Origin: Plebeiibacterium sediminum
GTDB taxonomy: Bacteria > Bacteroidota > Bacteroidia > Bacteroidales > Marinilabiliaceae
Length of the DNA: 64,000 nucleotides
Direction: 5' to 3'
NCBI RefSeq assembly: GCF_026013605.1
Contig: NZ_JAPDPJ010000025.1
Span: forward strand, 1 to 64,000
The translations under genes and the position numbers were made by a program. The notes under the pieces were generated by a model, which saw only the letters and a list, made by a program, of their open reading frames with translations, was not told where the DNA came from and ran no database searches. Positions 47,198 through 56,743 of this stretch are shown here, one piece after another; the stretch's first letter is position 1; each line of letters begins with the position of its first letter.

Positions 47198-50100
47198 ATG
47201 GCAGTTGGTAAAACAAATAGATTAAGTAAAGTTGCACGAGAGTTTAATGTAGGAATTCACACTATTGTTGAATTTTTACAGAAAAAAGGCTTTGATGTTG
47301 AGTTAAATCCAAACACAAAGTTAACAGGAGAGATGTACAATCACCTTGAGAATGAATATAGTACAGACTTGAATGTTCGTAAAAAATCAGAAGCTCTTAG
47401 TAAGCAAAAACCACAAAAAGAGACAATCTCAATTGAGGATATCAGAAAAGATTTAGACAATATTCCGGTACAGGATAAATCTAAAAAAGAAGAAGTTAAA
47501 GTTGAGAAGGTAGAGATTCCTCATAAGGAAGCACCTAAAGTTCTTGGAAAAATCGATTTAGATAACTTATCTAAAAAGAAAAAACAAGAAGAAAAACCTA
47601 CTACTGAAGCTCCTGAAGCTAAACAACCGGAGGAAAAACCTAAAAAAGAGGAAAAGCCTATTGAGGTTAAAGAAGAAAAGCCTACTCCTGAGGAATCTCA
47701 AAAACCAGCTGCCAAAAAGAATATTGAGGAGCCAAAGGTTGTTGGTAAAATTGATATTGAATCTTTAAAGAAACCCAAGAAGCAACACAAACAGGAAAAG
47801 AAAGAAGCAATCCATAATAAAGAAGTGGTTTCAGAAGACAAAACAAAAGCGCAACAAGAGGCTAAACCTAAAACAGAAAAGGTAAGCCCAGAGAAAAAAG
47901 CAGAAAAGCCAAGCGTTTCTGCAGACTCAACTCAGAATGAGAAGAAAAATTCTCCTCAAGAGAAAAAAGAAGATAAATCAGAAGGTTTATTTAAACCTAC
48001 TCAGGTTAAGAAATTATCTGGACCTACTGTTGTTGGAAAAATAGAATTACCTACTACTCCATCAAAATCAGACAGTAACGCTGATAAAAACAAAAAGAAG
48101 AAAAGAAAGCGCATTCGAAAAGATAAAGAGCGCGTAAATATAAACGAAAAATCTACTCAACAAGGTGGTGGTGCAAACCAACAACAGGGTGGACAAAGAC
48201 CAAAAGGTCCGCAAGCAGGTGGTCAACGCAATCAAAATCCGCGTAACAATAATGACAAACCTAATCGCAGACAAAAAAATGCACCTCGTCGTCCGGTGAA
48301 AGCTGAAATCAGCGAGGAGGATGTACAAAAGCAAATTAAAGACACCTTAGCTAGGTTAACAGCCAACAAAGGTAAGTCTAAAGCCTCACGTCACCGTAGA
48401 GATAAACGTGATGCAGTCAGCCAAAAGCACATGGCTGAGATGGAGAAAGCAAACCAGGAAAAAAATATTATTCAGGTTGCGGAATTCGTAACAGTAGCAG
48501 AATTAGCTACTATGATGGATGTACAGGTGAACCAAATTATTGCTTCATGTATGAGCCTTGGTTTATTTGTATCGATCAACCAGCGTTTAGATGCTGAAAC
48601 AATTTCGTTAGTAGCAGAGGAATTTGATCATAAAGTAGAATTTATTAGTGTTGAGATTGCTGCAGCTATTGATGAAGAGGAAGAAATTGATGAATCTTTA
48701 CTTGAGGAACGTTCTCCTATTGTTACTGTGATGGGACACGTTGACCACGGTAAAACATCATTACTTGACCATATCCGTAATGCAAACGTAATACAAGGTG
48801 AAGCCGGAGGTATTACACAGCACATTGGAGCTTACTCTGTAACTCTTGATTCAGGTAGAAAAATTACATTCTTAGATACTCCTGGTCACGAGGCCTTTAC
48901 TGCCATGCGTGCAAGGGGTGCACAGGTTACAGATATTGCAATTATTATTGTAGCAGCTGATGATAACGTGATGCCACAAACCATTGAGGCAATTAACCAC
49001 GCATCTGCTGCTGGTGTGCCAATTGTATTTGCAATTAACAAAATTGATAAACCGGGAGCAAATCCTGACAAAATCAAAGAAGAACTTGCAAATATGAACT
49101 ACCTGGTTGAAGACTGGGGTGGAAAATATCAATGTCAGGAAATTTCTGCTAAAAACGGAATTAACATTGAAGATCTTCTTGAAAAAGTATTGCTTGAAGC
49201 CGATTTACTTGAGCTAAAAGCTGTAAAAGACAAAAAAGCTGTTGGTTCTGTAATTGAATCATCATTAGATAAAGGTAGAGGTTATGTTACTACAGTTCTT
49301 GTACAGTCAGGAACGTTAAAAATTGGTGACATCATTGTTTCTGGTAGTTATATGGGCCACGTTAAAGCAATGTTTAACGAAAGAAACAAAAAGATTACTG
49401 AGGCTGGACCTTCTGAACCAGTATTAATGCTTGGATTAAATGGAGCACCTCAAGCGGGTGAGAAATTTAATGTACTTGAAAGCGAACGAGAAGCAAAAGA
49501 GATTACTAACAAACGTACTCAACTTCAACGTGAGCAAGGAATGAGAACCAAAAAGCATATTACTCTTGATGAAATCGGACGTCGTATTGCAATTGGAAAC
49601 TTCCAGGAACTTAACGTTATTGTAAAAGGTGACGTGGATGGTTCTATCGAAGCACTTTCTGACTCATTAATCAAGCTTTCTACTGATGAAATTCAGGTTA
49701 ATGTAATCCATAAAGCTGTAGGACAAATTTCTGAATCAGATATCATGTTAGCAGCTGCATCAAACGCAATTGTTATTGGATTCCAGGTTCGTCCTTCAAT
49801 GGCTGCACGTAAGGTTGCTGAGAAAGAGGAAATTGATATCAGACTTTACTCAATTATCTACGATGCTATTGAAGAGTTGAAATCTGCAATGGAAGGTATG
49901 CTTTCTCCTGAAATCAAAGAACAAGTTATTTCAACGCTTGAAGTACGTGAAACGTTTAAGATTTCTAAAGTTGGTACAATTGCCGGTTGTATGGTTAAAG
50001 AAGGTAAGATTAAACGTAATTCTAAGGTTCGTTTAATTAGAGATGGTATAGTAATATACACTGGAGATTTAGCCGCTCTTAAACGCTTTAAAGATGATGT

Positions 50101-50215
50101 TAAGGAGGTAGCTACAGGTTATGAATGTGGTGTTAGTATCAATAACTATCACGACATTAAAGTAGATGACTTAATTGAAGCCTTTGAAGAAGTAGAAGTA
50201 AGCAGAAAGTTATAA
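47198..50215 (+). CDS. infB: Translation initiation factor IF-2
   Basis: 1005-residue GTPase that places initiator tRNA on the 30S subunit. The first ~50 residues form an IF2_N domain ([21 protein letters not shown]), followed by ~300 Lys/Glu/Pro-rich, probably disordered residues with repeated [16 protein letters not shown]-like motifs, a second IF2_N ([18 protein letters not shown]), then the G domain: [15 protein letters not shown] (~512), [17 protein letters not shown], and domains II-IV. Length is usual for Bacteroidota IF2. A strong terminator follows. Confidence 0.98.
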   Translation: MAVGKTNRLSKVAREFNVGIHTIVEFLQKKGFDVELNPNTKLTGEMYNHLENEYSTDLNVRKKSEALSKQKPQKETISIEDIRKDLDNIPVQDKSKKEEVKVEKVEIPHKEAPKVLGKIDLDNLSKKKKQEEKPTTEAPEAKQPEEKPKKEEKPIEVKEEKPTPEESQKPAAKKNIEEPKVVGKIDIESLKKPKKQHKQEKKEAIHNKEVVSEDKTKAQQEAKPKTEKVSPEKKAEKPSVSADSTQNEKKNSPQEKKEDKSEGLFKPTQVKKLSGPTVVGKIELPTTPSKSDSNADKNKKKKRKRIRKDKERVNINEKSTQQGGGANQQQGGQRPKGPQAGGQRNQNPRNNNDKPNRRQKNAPRRPVKAEISEEDVQKQIKDTLARLTANKGKSKASRHRRDKRDAVSQKHMAEMEKANQEKNIIQVAEFVTVAELATMMDVQVNQIIASCMSLGLFVSINQRLDAETISLVAEEFDHKVEFISVEIAAAIDEEEEIDESLLEERSPIVTVMGHVDHGKTSLLDHIRNANVIQGEAGGITQHIGAYSVTLDSGRKITFLDTPGHEAFTAMRARGAQVTDIAIIIVAADDNVMPQTIEAINHASAAGVPIVFAINKIDKPGANPDKIKEELANMNYLVEDWGGKYQCQEISAKNGINIEDLLEKVLLEADLLELKAVKDKKAVGSVIESSLDKGRGYVTTVLVQSGTLKIGDIIVSGSYMGHVKAMFNERNKKITEAGPSEPVLMLGLNGAPQAGEKFNVLESEREAKEITNKRTQLQREQGMRTKKHITLDEIGRRIAIGNFQELNVIVKGDVDGSIEALSDSLIKLSTDEIQVNVIHKAVGQISESDIMLAAASNAIVIGFQVRPSMAARKVAEKEEIDIRLYSIIYDAIEELKSAMEGMLSPEIKEQVISTLEVRETFKISKVGTIAGCMVKEGKIKRNSKVRLIRDGIVIYTGDLAALKRFKDDVKEVATGYECGVSINNYHDIKVDDLIEAFEEVEVSRKL

Positions 50216-50240
50216 TATCATTATAACCTTTTAAAATATA

Positions 50241-50275
50241 AATCCTCGTTCTAAAAAGAGCGAGGATTTTTTTTT
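50241..50275 (+). terminator. Rho-independent terminator of rimP-nusA-infB
   Basis: 12-bp stem (50241-50252 with 50257-50268, one G-U pair) with an AAAA loop, followed by a run of T to 50275. Confidence 0.93.
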
Positions 50276-50301
50276 GCCCTAAAGTTTCTGAGGTAAAAAA
50301 T

Positions 50302-50333
50302 AAAAAAGCCTGAAGGTTAAATAACCTTCAGGC
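50302..50333 (-). terminator. Rho-independent terminator after gcvH
   Basis: Perfect 12-bp stem GCCTGAAGGTTA (50308-50319) / TAACCTTCAGGC (50322-50333). The minus strand continues into a T-run. It lies 25 bp past the gcvH stop. Confidence 0.9.
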
Positions 50334-50357
50334 CTCTTATATATTAAAAGACAATAA

Positions 50358-50735
50358 TTAACTTATTAATTCTTTGTATTGTTCTGCTGTAAGTAGTTGA
50401 TCAAACTGAGCTACATCTTTAGCTTCAATTTTAACCATCCAACCACCTTCATAAGGCTCTTTATTTACCAATTCCGGATTATCCTCTAATTCAGGATTTA
50501 CTTCAAGAACTTTAGCATCTACAGGCATATATAAATCAGAAACTGTTTTCACAGCTTCAATAGTTCCAAATACCTCTTCTTTATCAAGTTCTTCACCTTC
50601 TGTTTCAATCTCAACGAATACGATATCACCTAATTCACCTTGAGCAAAATCAGTAATACCTACAGTTGCTTTGTCGCCATCTATTAAAACCCATTCATGG
50701 TCTTTTGTATACTTCAAATTTTCAGGAATATTCAT
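50358..50735 (-). CDS. gcvH: Glycine cleavage system H protein
   Basis: 125-residue lipoyl carrier of the glycine cleavage system, shuttling the aminomethyl group between P, T and L proteins. The lipoylated lysine is at ~63 in FGTIEAVKTVSDLYMP. The N-terminal YTKDHEWVLIDGDKATVGITDFAQ (in part) and GGWMVKIE segments are canonical. Other gcv genes are not in the window. A -7 box lies ~28 bp upstream, and a terminator follows, so it is a single-gene unit. Confidence 0.97.
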   Translation of the reverse strand: MNIPENLKYTKDHEWVLIDGDKATVGITDFAQGELGDIVFVEIETEGEELDKEEVFGTIEAVKTVSDLYMPVDAKVLEVNPELEDNPELVNKEPYEGGWMVKIEAKDVAQFDQLLTAEQYKELIS

Positions 50736-50762
50736 TTTGTATGCTATTATAGTTTATTTAAT

Positions 50763-50770
50763 CAAAAATA
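50763..50770 (-). promoter_or_regulatory. Predicted -7 element for gcvH
   Basis: TATTTTTG on the minus strand, an exact TAnnTTTG match. It implies a ~20-nt leader. No TTG at -33 spacing. Confidence 0.4.
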
Positions 50771-50839
50771 AAATAAAATCATTATAGAATTCATGGTAAA
50801 AGTCAGCTTTTACATTTTCTGAATTATAGTACCCCCATT

Positions 50840-51757
50840 TTAATTTATCTCATCAAAATTATAAGGTGTTTCTTGATAAACATAATAATTTAACCAATTT
50901 GTAAATAATAAACTAGCATGACTACGCCATCTTACAATTGGTTCATTGGATGTATCATCATCAGGGAAATAATTCTTAGGTATAGAAATATGATCTCCTT
51001 TTTCCAGATCCCTGTAGTATTCTTCTTTCAATGTATAAGGATCGTACTCTGAATGTCCTGTAACAAAAATAAGACGCTTATCAGGCGATATAGCGATATA
51101 TACACCAGCTTCTTCAGAATCTGCCAGTGTTTTTAATCCCGGAACCTTATCAATATCCTTTTGCCTTACCCCGGTAAAACGTGAATGAGGAGCAAAAAAT
51201 CGATCGTCGAATCCCCTCATTAATGGTTCTTTTTTATCTCTAAGCTTATGATCAAATACACCAAATAACTTTTCTCCAAGATGATGCTTTGGTATACCGT
51301 AATGATAATACAAACCTGCCTGGGCTCCCCAACAAATATGTAAAGTACTCGTAACATTTCTTCGAGTCCATTCCATAATTTCCTTTAATTCATCCCAATA
51401 TGTAACTTCATCAAATTCAAGATGTTCCACAGGAGCTCCTGTAATAATCATACCGTCATACTTTTTCTTCTTAACTTCCTCAAAAGTTTTATAGAATTCA
51501 AGTAAATGCTCCCTGGGTGTTGTTTTAGGTGCATGACTTCGTGTCATTAACAGATCTACTTCTACTTGCAATGGCGTATTTGATAACACACGCATTATTT
51601 GTGCTTCTGTAGTTATTTTTAAAGGCATTAAGTTAAAAACAACAATCTTCAAAGGTCTAATGTCCTGATGATTAGCTCTGCTTTCATCCATTACAAAGAC
51701 ATTTTCACCTTCTAGCACGCCACGAGCAGGTAGTTGATCCGGAATTTTTATGGGCAT
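50840..51757 (-). CDS. metA: Homoserine O-acetyltransferase, MetA type
   Basis: 305-residue MetA-family enzyme activating homoserine for methionine synthesis. Counting from the start, the catalytic residues fall at their usual numbers: Cys-142 in [17 protein letters not shown], His-235 and Glu-237 in TGHSEYDPY. Residue 111, in [10 protein letters not shown], is Glu; in this family Glu-111 goes with acetyl-CoA use and Gly-111 (E. coli TGAPLG) with succinyl-CoA, so the product is predicted to be O-acetylhomoserine despite the usual succinyltransferase label. A hairpin separates it from the upstream TetR gene. Confidence 0.95.
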   Translation of the reverse strand: MPIKIPDQLPARGVLEGENVFVMDESRANHQDIRPLKIVVFNLMPLKITTEAQIMRVLSNTPLQVEVDLLMTRSHAPKTTPREHLLEFYKTFEEVKKKKYDGMIITGAPVEHLEFDEVTYWDELKEIMEWTRRNVTSTLHICWGAQAGLYYHYGIPKHHLGEKLFGVFDHKLRDKKEPLMRGFDDRFFAPHSRFTGVRQKDIDKVPGLKTLADSEEAGVYIAISPDKRLIFVTGHSEYDPYTLKEEYYRDLEKGDHISIPKNYFPDDDTSNEPIVRWRSHASLLFTNWLNYYVYQETPYNFDEIN

Positions 51758-51780
51758 AATAAATCTTTTTAAAACAACAA

Positions 51781-51799
51781 AGGCCGTAAATTACGGCCT
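51781..51799. terminator. Terminator hairpin between the TetR gene and metA
   Basis: Near-perfect palindrome AGGCCGTAAATTACGGCCT. The minus strand after it is T-rich (TTGTTGTTTT), consistent with ending the TetR transcript; a run of nine T follows on the plus strand. Confidence 0.75.
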
Positions 51800-51823
51800 A
51801 TTTTTTTTTAGAACAATGACATT

Positions 51824-52423
51824 TTACCGTTTTATTAATCCAAAGAATAAAATATTCATTACATTTTGAACATGCTCAATTACATCTTCAAATTTATTGG
51901 TAGCATTAAACATAGGTACTTCCAAACCTTTCATTGCTAATGCTAAAGCGGTAGCTCCCATCAATGTATTCTTTAACTGAAATGTATCCGAAGCAATTCC
52001 TTCTTCAAGAATTGTTTTTATCATATCAATTTCTTCTTTTTCACTACTTTCTTTTACTTTCCTAACAAATTCAAGTCCTCCAGACTTTTCATCAGTTAAA
52101 GCTTTAAAGTAATTGTCAAGTTCACTAATTGTTTTCATTCTAACAAGAACATAGTTGTTTAACTTATCCTTTGGTTCTTGCTCTGAATCAACAATTTCGT
52201 GTAATTTACTTAAAAGAACAGTTTGTTCCCAATCGATAACTGCCTGGAATATCTCTTCCTTGTTTTTAAAATAATAGTACAAAGAACTTTTTCCTTTATG
52301 CAATTCCTGTGCAATATCCTCCATTGTTGTCTTCTTGTATCCGAACTTGGAGAAAAGACCCTGTGCGGCTTCTAAAATAGAAACCCTCACGCTTTCATTG
52401 TAATTTAGATTTTCGTTTGTCAT
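51824..52423 (-). CDS. TetR/AcrR family transcriptional regulator
   Basis: 199-residue repressor. The N-terminal helix-turn-helix is clear: ILEAAQGLFSKFGYKKTTMEDIAQELHKGKSSLYYYFKNKEEIF (in part, ~16-60). The C-terminal ligand domain is all-helical and matches no specific subfamily I can name. No transporter or enzyme gene is adjacent in a way that reveals its target; metA downstream is separated by a terminator. A -7 promoter element overlapping TTGTGCGCAA lies ~33 bp upstream and may also be an autoregulatory site. Confidence 0.9.
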   Translation of the reverse strand: MTNENLNYNESVRVSILEAAQGLFSKFGYKKTTMEDIAQELHKGKSSLYYYFKNKEEIFQAVIDWEQTVLLSKLHEIVDSEQEPKDKLNNYVLVRMKTISELDNYFKALTDEKSGGLEFVRKVKESSEKEEIDMIKTILEEGIASDTFQLKNTLMGATALALAMKGLEVPMFNATNKFEDVIEHVQNVMNILFFGLIKR

Positions 52424-52455
52424 AAGTTGGTAGAAAATAATATCTGTATTGTGCG

Positions 52456-52463
52456 CAAAGCTA
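52456..52463 (-). promoter_or_regulatory. Predicted -7 element for the TetR gene
   Basis: TAGCTTTG on the minus strand, an exact TAnnTTTG match followed by CGCACAAT. The -33 box is not evident. Leader about 27 nt. Confidence 0.5.
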
Positions 52464-52682
52464 CAGAATTGTATTTGTAAATAAAAGTCGAAATCATTCT
52501 AAATGTGTCAACTAGACAATTCGGTCGAATATTCTCATGCTCTAAAACACTTTTAATATTGCATCAAAAATTCAACACGAATTATTTAGTCAATAATTCA
52601 ATATTAATATTACGAATTATTTGAACAAATGTCAATATTTTTCAACCTAAAATATTTAGATACCTAAATATTTCGTTTTTAC

Positions 52683-54857
52683 TTATACTTTCATATCATC
52701 TATCAACTCAAAATCTAACTGCTTTTTAATAAGATTTGCTTTTGCTACAATAACTTTCACAGCATCTCCTAATTGATATTTCTTCTTAAATTTTCTACCT
52801 ATAATACAATAATTATCTTCATCAAACCTATAAAAATCATCATCCAGGTTCCGGATAGAAACCATTCCTTCACATTTATTTTCATCCAGTTCAACATAAA
52901 AACCCCATTCGGTAACTCCGGAAATAACACCAGTAAATTCTTTACCTACATGTTCTTTCATAAATTCAACCTGCTTAAATTTAATCGATGCTCTTTCTGC
53001 TTCAGAAGCTACCAACTCCATTTTTGAACAATGTTTACAATCTTCCTCGATTTTAGTTGCGTTTGCAGATCTACCTCCGTCGAGATAAGATTCCAGTAAA
53101 CGATGAACCATCATATCTGGATAACGACGAATTGGAGAAGTAAAATGGGTATAATGTTTAAATGCCAACCCATAATGCCCAACATTATTAGATGAATAAG
53201 ATGCCTTTGCCATTGTTCTAATAGCTAAAGTTTCTATAATATTTTGCTCTTTTTTACCTTCAACCTGTTTTAATAATCTATTAATTGAGCTACTTATTTT
53301 CTCTTCACCTACTGGCATAGCCTCATATCCAAAGCGCCTGACAAATTTTGCAAAATTTTCAAACTTTTCAGGATCAGGATTATCATGCACCCTGTATACA
53401 AATGTTTTAGGCTTCCCACCTTTTCCTTGTGTAACTTCTTTTTTACCAATAAACTCCGCTACACGTTTATTGGCCAGCAACATAAATTCTTCAATCAATT
53501 TATTGGCATCTTTTGACTCCTTGAAAAACACACTCAGTGGTTTTCCTTTTTCATCAATATCAAATTTTACTTCAATTCTTTCGAACGAAATTGCCCCGTG
53601 ATCAAATCTGTTTTTTCGTAATTTTTTAGCTAGTCGATCAAGAGCCAATACTTCTTCTTTGAAGTCACCATTCTCTGTTTCTATAATTTCCTGAGCTTCT
53701 TCATAGGTAAATCTTCGATCACTATAAATAACTGTTTTCCCATACCAGGTATCTATAAGATTAGCCTCATCATCCAGTTCAAATACAACTGAAAAACATA
53801 GCTTTTCTTCATTGGGTCGAAGTGAACAGATGCCATTACTCAACCTTTCAGGAAGCATAGGAACAACTCTGTCGACAAGATAAACAGACGTTGCTCTATC
53901 AAATCCTTCTTTATCTATAATCGATTTAGGAGTAACATAATGAGTTACATCAGCAATATGCACTCCTACTTCCCAGTTTCCATTATCCAGTTTTTGAATC
54001 GATAATGCATCATCAAAATCCTTAGCATCTTTAGGATCAATAGTGAAGGTAGTCACCGCTCTGAAATCTCTTCGCTTTTTAATTTCTTCTGCTGAAATTT
54101 TCTCAGGAATTTCTTCTGCCGCTTCAATTACGTGATGTGGATATTCATAAGGAAGATCAAATTCTGCCAAAATTGCATGAATTTCGGCATTATTTTCTCC
54201 AACGTCTCCTAATACATCAACAATTTCCGCAAAAGGATTTTTTGTATAATCATGCCAGTCGGTAATTTTACCAATAGCCAACTGCCCATTTTTTGCACCA
54301 TTCAACTTTTCCAATGGAATAAACATGTCGCGAAACATCACCTTTTTATCAGTAACTAAAAACGCGAAATTCTTTGACATCTCTATCCTACCTACAAAGG
54401 TCTCTCGTTTTCTTTCCAGCACTTCAATAACCTCACCTTCAAGAGAACGCCCTCTTTTTTTAGCAAAGATTAAAATCTTAACCAAATCACCATTTAAGGC
54501 ATTTTTAAGATTTTGCTGACTCACAAATATATCATCACCATTACCATCTGAAGGTACAATATAGGCAGCTCCTGATGAAGTGGCATCCACAGTACCTTCC
54601 ATATAGGCACCTCGTGAAAGTAATTTAAATTTTCCTCGTGAAACCTCTGTTAAAAAACCACTCTCGAGAAATTCATATAATATCTCAACTACAGTTTGCT
54701 TTAATGCATTTTTTCTTAATCCAAGCAAATCAGAAATTTGCTTATAATTGTATGTTCGTTTGGGATTATTTGAAAAGACGCCCTGGACTAATCCTGCTAT
54801 TTCATGCTTTTTTAGTCCCCTACTTCTTTTCTTTGATTTATTTTTCTTTCCAGACAT
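52683..54857 (-). CDS. rnr: Ribonuclease R
   Basis: 724-residue 3'-5' exoribonuclease. Order: N-terminal winged-helix-like region (~10-75), cold-shock/OB domains, the RNB catalytic domain with the metal-binding Asp cluster in FTIDPKDAKDFDDALSI (~272-288) and VGVHIADVTHYV, the AFKHYTHFTSPIRRYPDMMVHRLL segment (in part), and a C-terminal S1 domain (GVISGVTEWGFYVELDEN, ~643). The Lys-rich S1-distal tail of E. coli RNase R is short here. A single-gene unit. Confidence 0.96.
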   Translation of the reverse strand: MSGKKNKSKKRSRGLKKHEIAGLVQGVFSNNPKRTYNYKQISDLLGLRKNALKQTVVEILYEFLESGFLTEVSRGKFKLLSRGAYMEGTVDATSSGAAYIVPSDGNGDDIFVSQQNLKNALNGDLVKILIFAKKRGRSLEGEVIEVLERKRETFVGRIEMSKNFAFLVTDKKVMFRDMFIPLEKLNGAKNGQLAIGKITDWHDYTKNPFAEIVDVLGDVGENNAEIHAILAEFDLPYEYPHHVIEAAEEIPEKISAEEIKKRRDFRAVTTFTIDPKDAKDFDDALSIQKLDNGNWEVGVHIADVTHYVTPKSIIDKEGFDRATSVYLVDRVVPMLPERLSNGICSLRPNEEKLCFSVVFELDDEANLIDTWYGKTVIYSDRRFTYEEAQEIIETENGDFKEEVLALDRLAKKLRKNRFDHGAISFERIEVKFDIDEKGKPLSVFFKESKDANKLIEEFMLLANKRVAEFIGKKEVTQGKGGKPKTFVYRVHDNPDPEKFENFAKFVRRFGYEAMPVGEEKISSSINRLLKQVEGKKEQNIIETLAIRTMAKASYSSNNVGHYGLAFKHYTHFTSPIRRYPDMMVHRLLESYLDGGRSANATKIEEDCKHCSKMELVASEAERASIKFKQVEFMKEHVGKEFTGVISGVTEWGFYVELDENKCEGMVSIRNLDDDFYRFDEDNYCIIGRKFKKKYQLGDAVKVIVAKANLIKKQLDFELIDDMKV

Positions 54858-55014
54858 GTATTACATTTTATTACTTGCAAAGTACAAAAATTACTTTGGC
54901 ATTTTATTAATTTTATGTTTTGTAAAAACCATTTTTATATAAATACACTAAAAATCAGCTAATCAATATAACCTTAGTAAAAAAATCAGGTATAATGTAT
55001 TTATAAGATTTTCG

Positions 55015-55878
55015 ATGACTATGATTCAATTGCAAAGATATTTTTTCTTAATAAGTATATTAATATTTCTATCAACCTTCCAGTCTTGGGGAAACAACCT
55101 CATTTTTATTCAAAGTTCAGATACTATTAATATTACTGACTCTCATCATTTAAAACAAGGTTGGTGGAAAACTGTTTTTGACAGCAATAAGATAAAGGAA
55201 GAAGGTAAATATGTAAATGATAAAAAACATGGTATCTGGACTTCCTATTACGAGTCTGGCAATAAAAAATCGGAGATCTCTTATATTAATGGAGAAGCTA
55301 AAGGTTTGGCAACATTTTATTACGAAAATGGTAAAATAAGAGAAAAAGGCAATTGGCAAATAGATCATTGGACTGGTAATTATAAATATTATTATGAAAA
55401 TGGTCAAATATCTTACAACTGGAATTACAATAATGATGGCCGTAGAGAAGGTGAGCAATTTTATTATCATGAAAATGGAAATAAAATGTATCAGGGTACA
55501 TGGAATAATGGAAAAACGGAAGGAAACCTTTTAGTTTATAATGATAAAGGTCTATTAGTTCAGAAAAAGAATTATGCTGATGGAAAAATTAATACTACTG
55601 AAGACATTGCCCTTAATACACCTAAGCAAAACATTGAAACAGAACAAAACAATATTGACGACACCAGCGATATTCCAAGATTAAAGTTTGAAGGAACCGG
55701 AAACCATACCGTAATTAATGATAATGGAAAAATATCTTTAAAAGGATTTTTTGTAAAAGGTAAATTGTTTAATGGCGAGAAATTTAATTACGACAACAAC
55801 AAACAATTGATTTCCATTACCTATTATAAAAATGGTAAAAAAGCAGAGACTAAACCCATTTCAGACATACGTCATTAA
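55015..55878 (+). CDS. Secreted MORN-like (YwqK-type) repeat protein
   Basis: 287-residue exported protein. A signal peptide occupies ~1-26. From ~45 to 190 it has about six tandem repeats of ~22-24 residues of the form G-x-W-x-x-Y-Y-E-x-G-x-K-x-x-E-x-x-Y-x-x-G (e.g. HGIWTSYYESGNKKSEISY, ATFYYENGKIREKGNW), and one more at the C-terminus. This is the MORN/YwqK-antitoxin-like repeat. The YwqK antitoxin name reflects a repeat match, and no toxin gene is adjacent. An alternative start is ATG 55021. Its stop shares TTAA with the convergent usp stop. Confidence 0.85.
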   Translation: MTMIQLQRYFFLISILIFLSTFQSWGNNLIFIQSSDTINITDSHHLKQGWWKTVFDSNKIKEEGKYVNDKKHGIWTSYYESGNKKSEISYINGEAKGLATFYYENGKIREKGNWQIDHWTGNYKYYYENGQISYNWNYNNDGRREGEQFYYHENGNKMYQGTWNNGKTEGNLLVYNDKGLLVQKKNYADGKINTTEDIALNTPKQNIETEQNNIDDTSDIPRLKFEGTGNHTVINDNGKISLKGFFVKGKLFNGEKFNYDNNKQLISITYYKNGKKAETKPISDIRH

Positions 55879-56312
55879 TCAACAGGAACGACTAAAGTAG
55901 GAATATTAACATGTTCAATTAATGAAACATCCGTTCTTCCAAAGAATGCTTTGTGAAAAAAACCATGCTTATGATGACCTACTATTAAAAGCTTAACATG
56001 CAACTTTTCAATTTCAGCTGACAACATTTCAACTGTTCCTCCCTCAAGCATTATACTCTCAGCAGCAACGCCAGTAAAACTCAGATCATCAGCATATTTT
56101 TTAAGTTGCTTATGTTCTTCCTTAAGCTCTATTTCACGCATATCGGAAATATACTGGGGACCAACTTCATAACCTACAAAATCAGGTTCAGGTGCAGACA
56201 CATGAATAATCCATACTTTTGCTAAATAAAATTGCCCGAACTGTTTAGCAAAATCCAAAACTTTTTCTGTACCTTCTTTAAAATCAACTGCTACTAAAAT
56301 ATTCTTCATCAC
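55875..56312 (-). CDS. Universal stress protein family
   Basis: 145-residue single-domain UspA-like protein: MMKNILVAVDFKEGTEKVLDFA at the start, an LLIVGHHKHGFFHKAFFGRTDVSLIEHVNIPTLVVP segment (in part, ~107-142) near the end. The G-x2-G-x9-G(S/T) ATP-binding motif is only partly preserved (GHHKHGFF...GRTD), so nucleotide binding is uncertain. Its stop codon overlaps the convergent MORN gene by 4 bp. No operon partners. Confidence 0.88.
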   Translation of the reverse strand: MMKNILVAVDFKEGTEKVLDFAKQFGQFYLAKVWIIHVSAPEPDFVGYEVGPQYISDMREIELKEEHKQLKKYADDLSFTGVAAESIMLEGGTVEMLSAEIEKLHVKLLIVGHHKHGFFHKAFFGRTDVSLIEHVNIPTLVVPVD

Positions 56313-56452
56313 ACTCGTAAATTAAGAATTGCCAAATACAATAATCCATACAAAAAATAAGACATGAATACTCTTTCATTTTTTAAAACCAATCATAGTA
56401 TCCCCACTACTTAAGTTACGACTTATATCAATTTTAATCAACTCCTGAAAAT

Positions 56453-56490
56453 AAAAAAGCTGATAACACAGTTGCTATCAGCTCTTTTTT
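56453..56490. terminator. Terminator after tatA
   Basis: 8-bp stem AGCTGATA (56458-56465) / TATCAGCT (56476-56483) with a 10-nt loop, A-run before and T-run after, so usable in both directions. It lies just past the tatA stop. Confidence 0.85.
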
Positions 56491-56508
56491 ATTCTTTATT
56501 TCAATTAT

Positions 56509-56709
56509 TTACTTTGAATCGTCTTTACTCTCTTTTTTATCTTGATTAGGATCATCTTTCGCCTTCTTAAACTCCTTCATCCCCTGACCTAAACCTTTCA
56601 TTAATTCAGGAATTTTTCTACCTCCAAATAAAAGAACTATTACTAATATAATAACAATCCATTCATAACCTCCCATGAATCCACATATATATACAGAACT
56701 AGACAACAT
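56509..56709 (-). CDS. tatA: Twin-arginine translocase subunit TatA/TatE
   Basis: 66-residue pore-forming subunit of the Tat export system. A membrane helix ([13 protein letters not shown], ~16-28) is followed by the diagnostic [23 protein letters not shown] amphipathic helix (in part) and a charged tail. The start may be 56709 or the internal ATG at 56676 (MGGYEWIV); Bacteroidota homologues often have the longer N-terminus. It lies 34 bp after rseP. TatC is not in the window. Confidence 0.93.
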   Translation of the reverse strand: MLSSSVYICGFMGGYEWIVIILVIVLLFGGRKIPELMKGLGQGMKEFKKAKDDPNQDKKESKDDSK

Positions 56710-56743
56710 AACCTTAATTTTTTAATTCAATCAAATGTAACAA

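Noticed and set aside
55015-56312. YwqK antitoxin and UspA as a toxin-antitoxin pair
   Set aside because: The genes are convergent, the repeat protein is exported, and UspA is not a toxin. The antitoxin label is only a repeat-family name.
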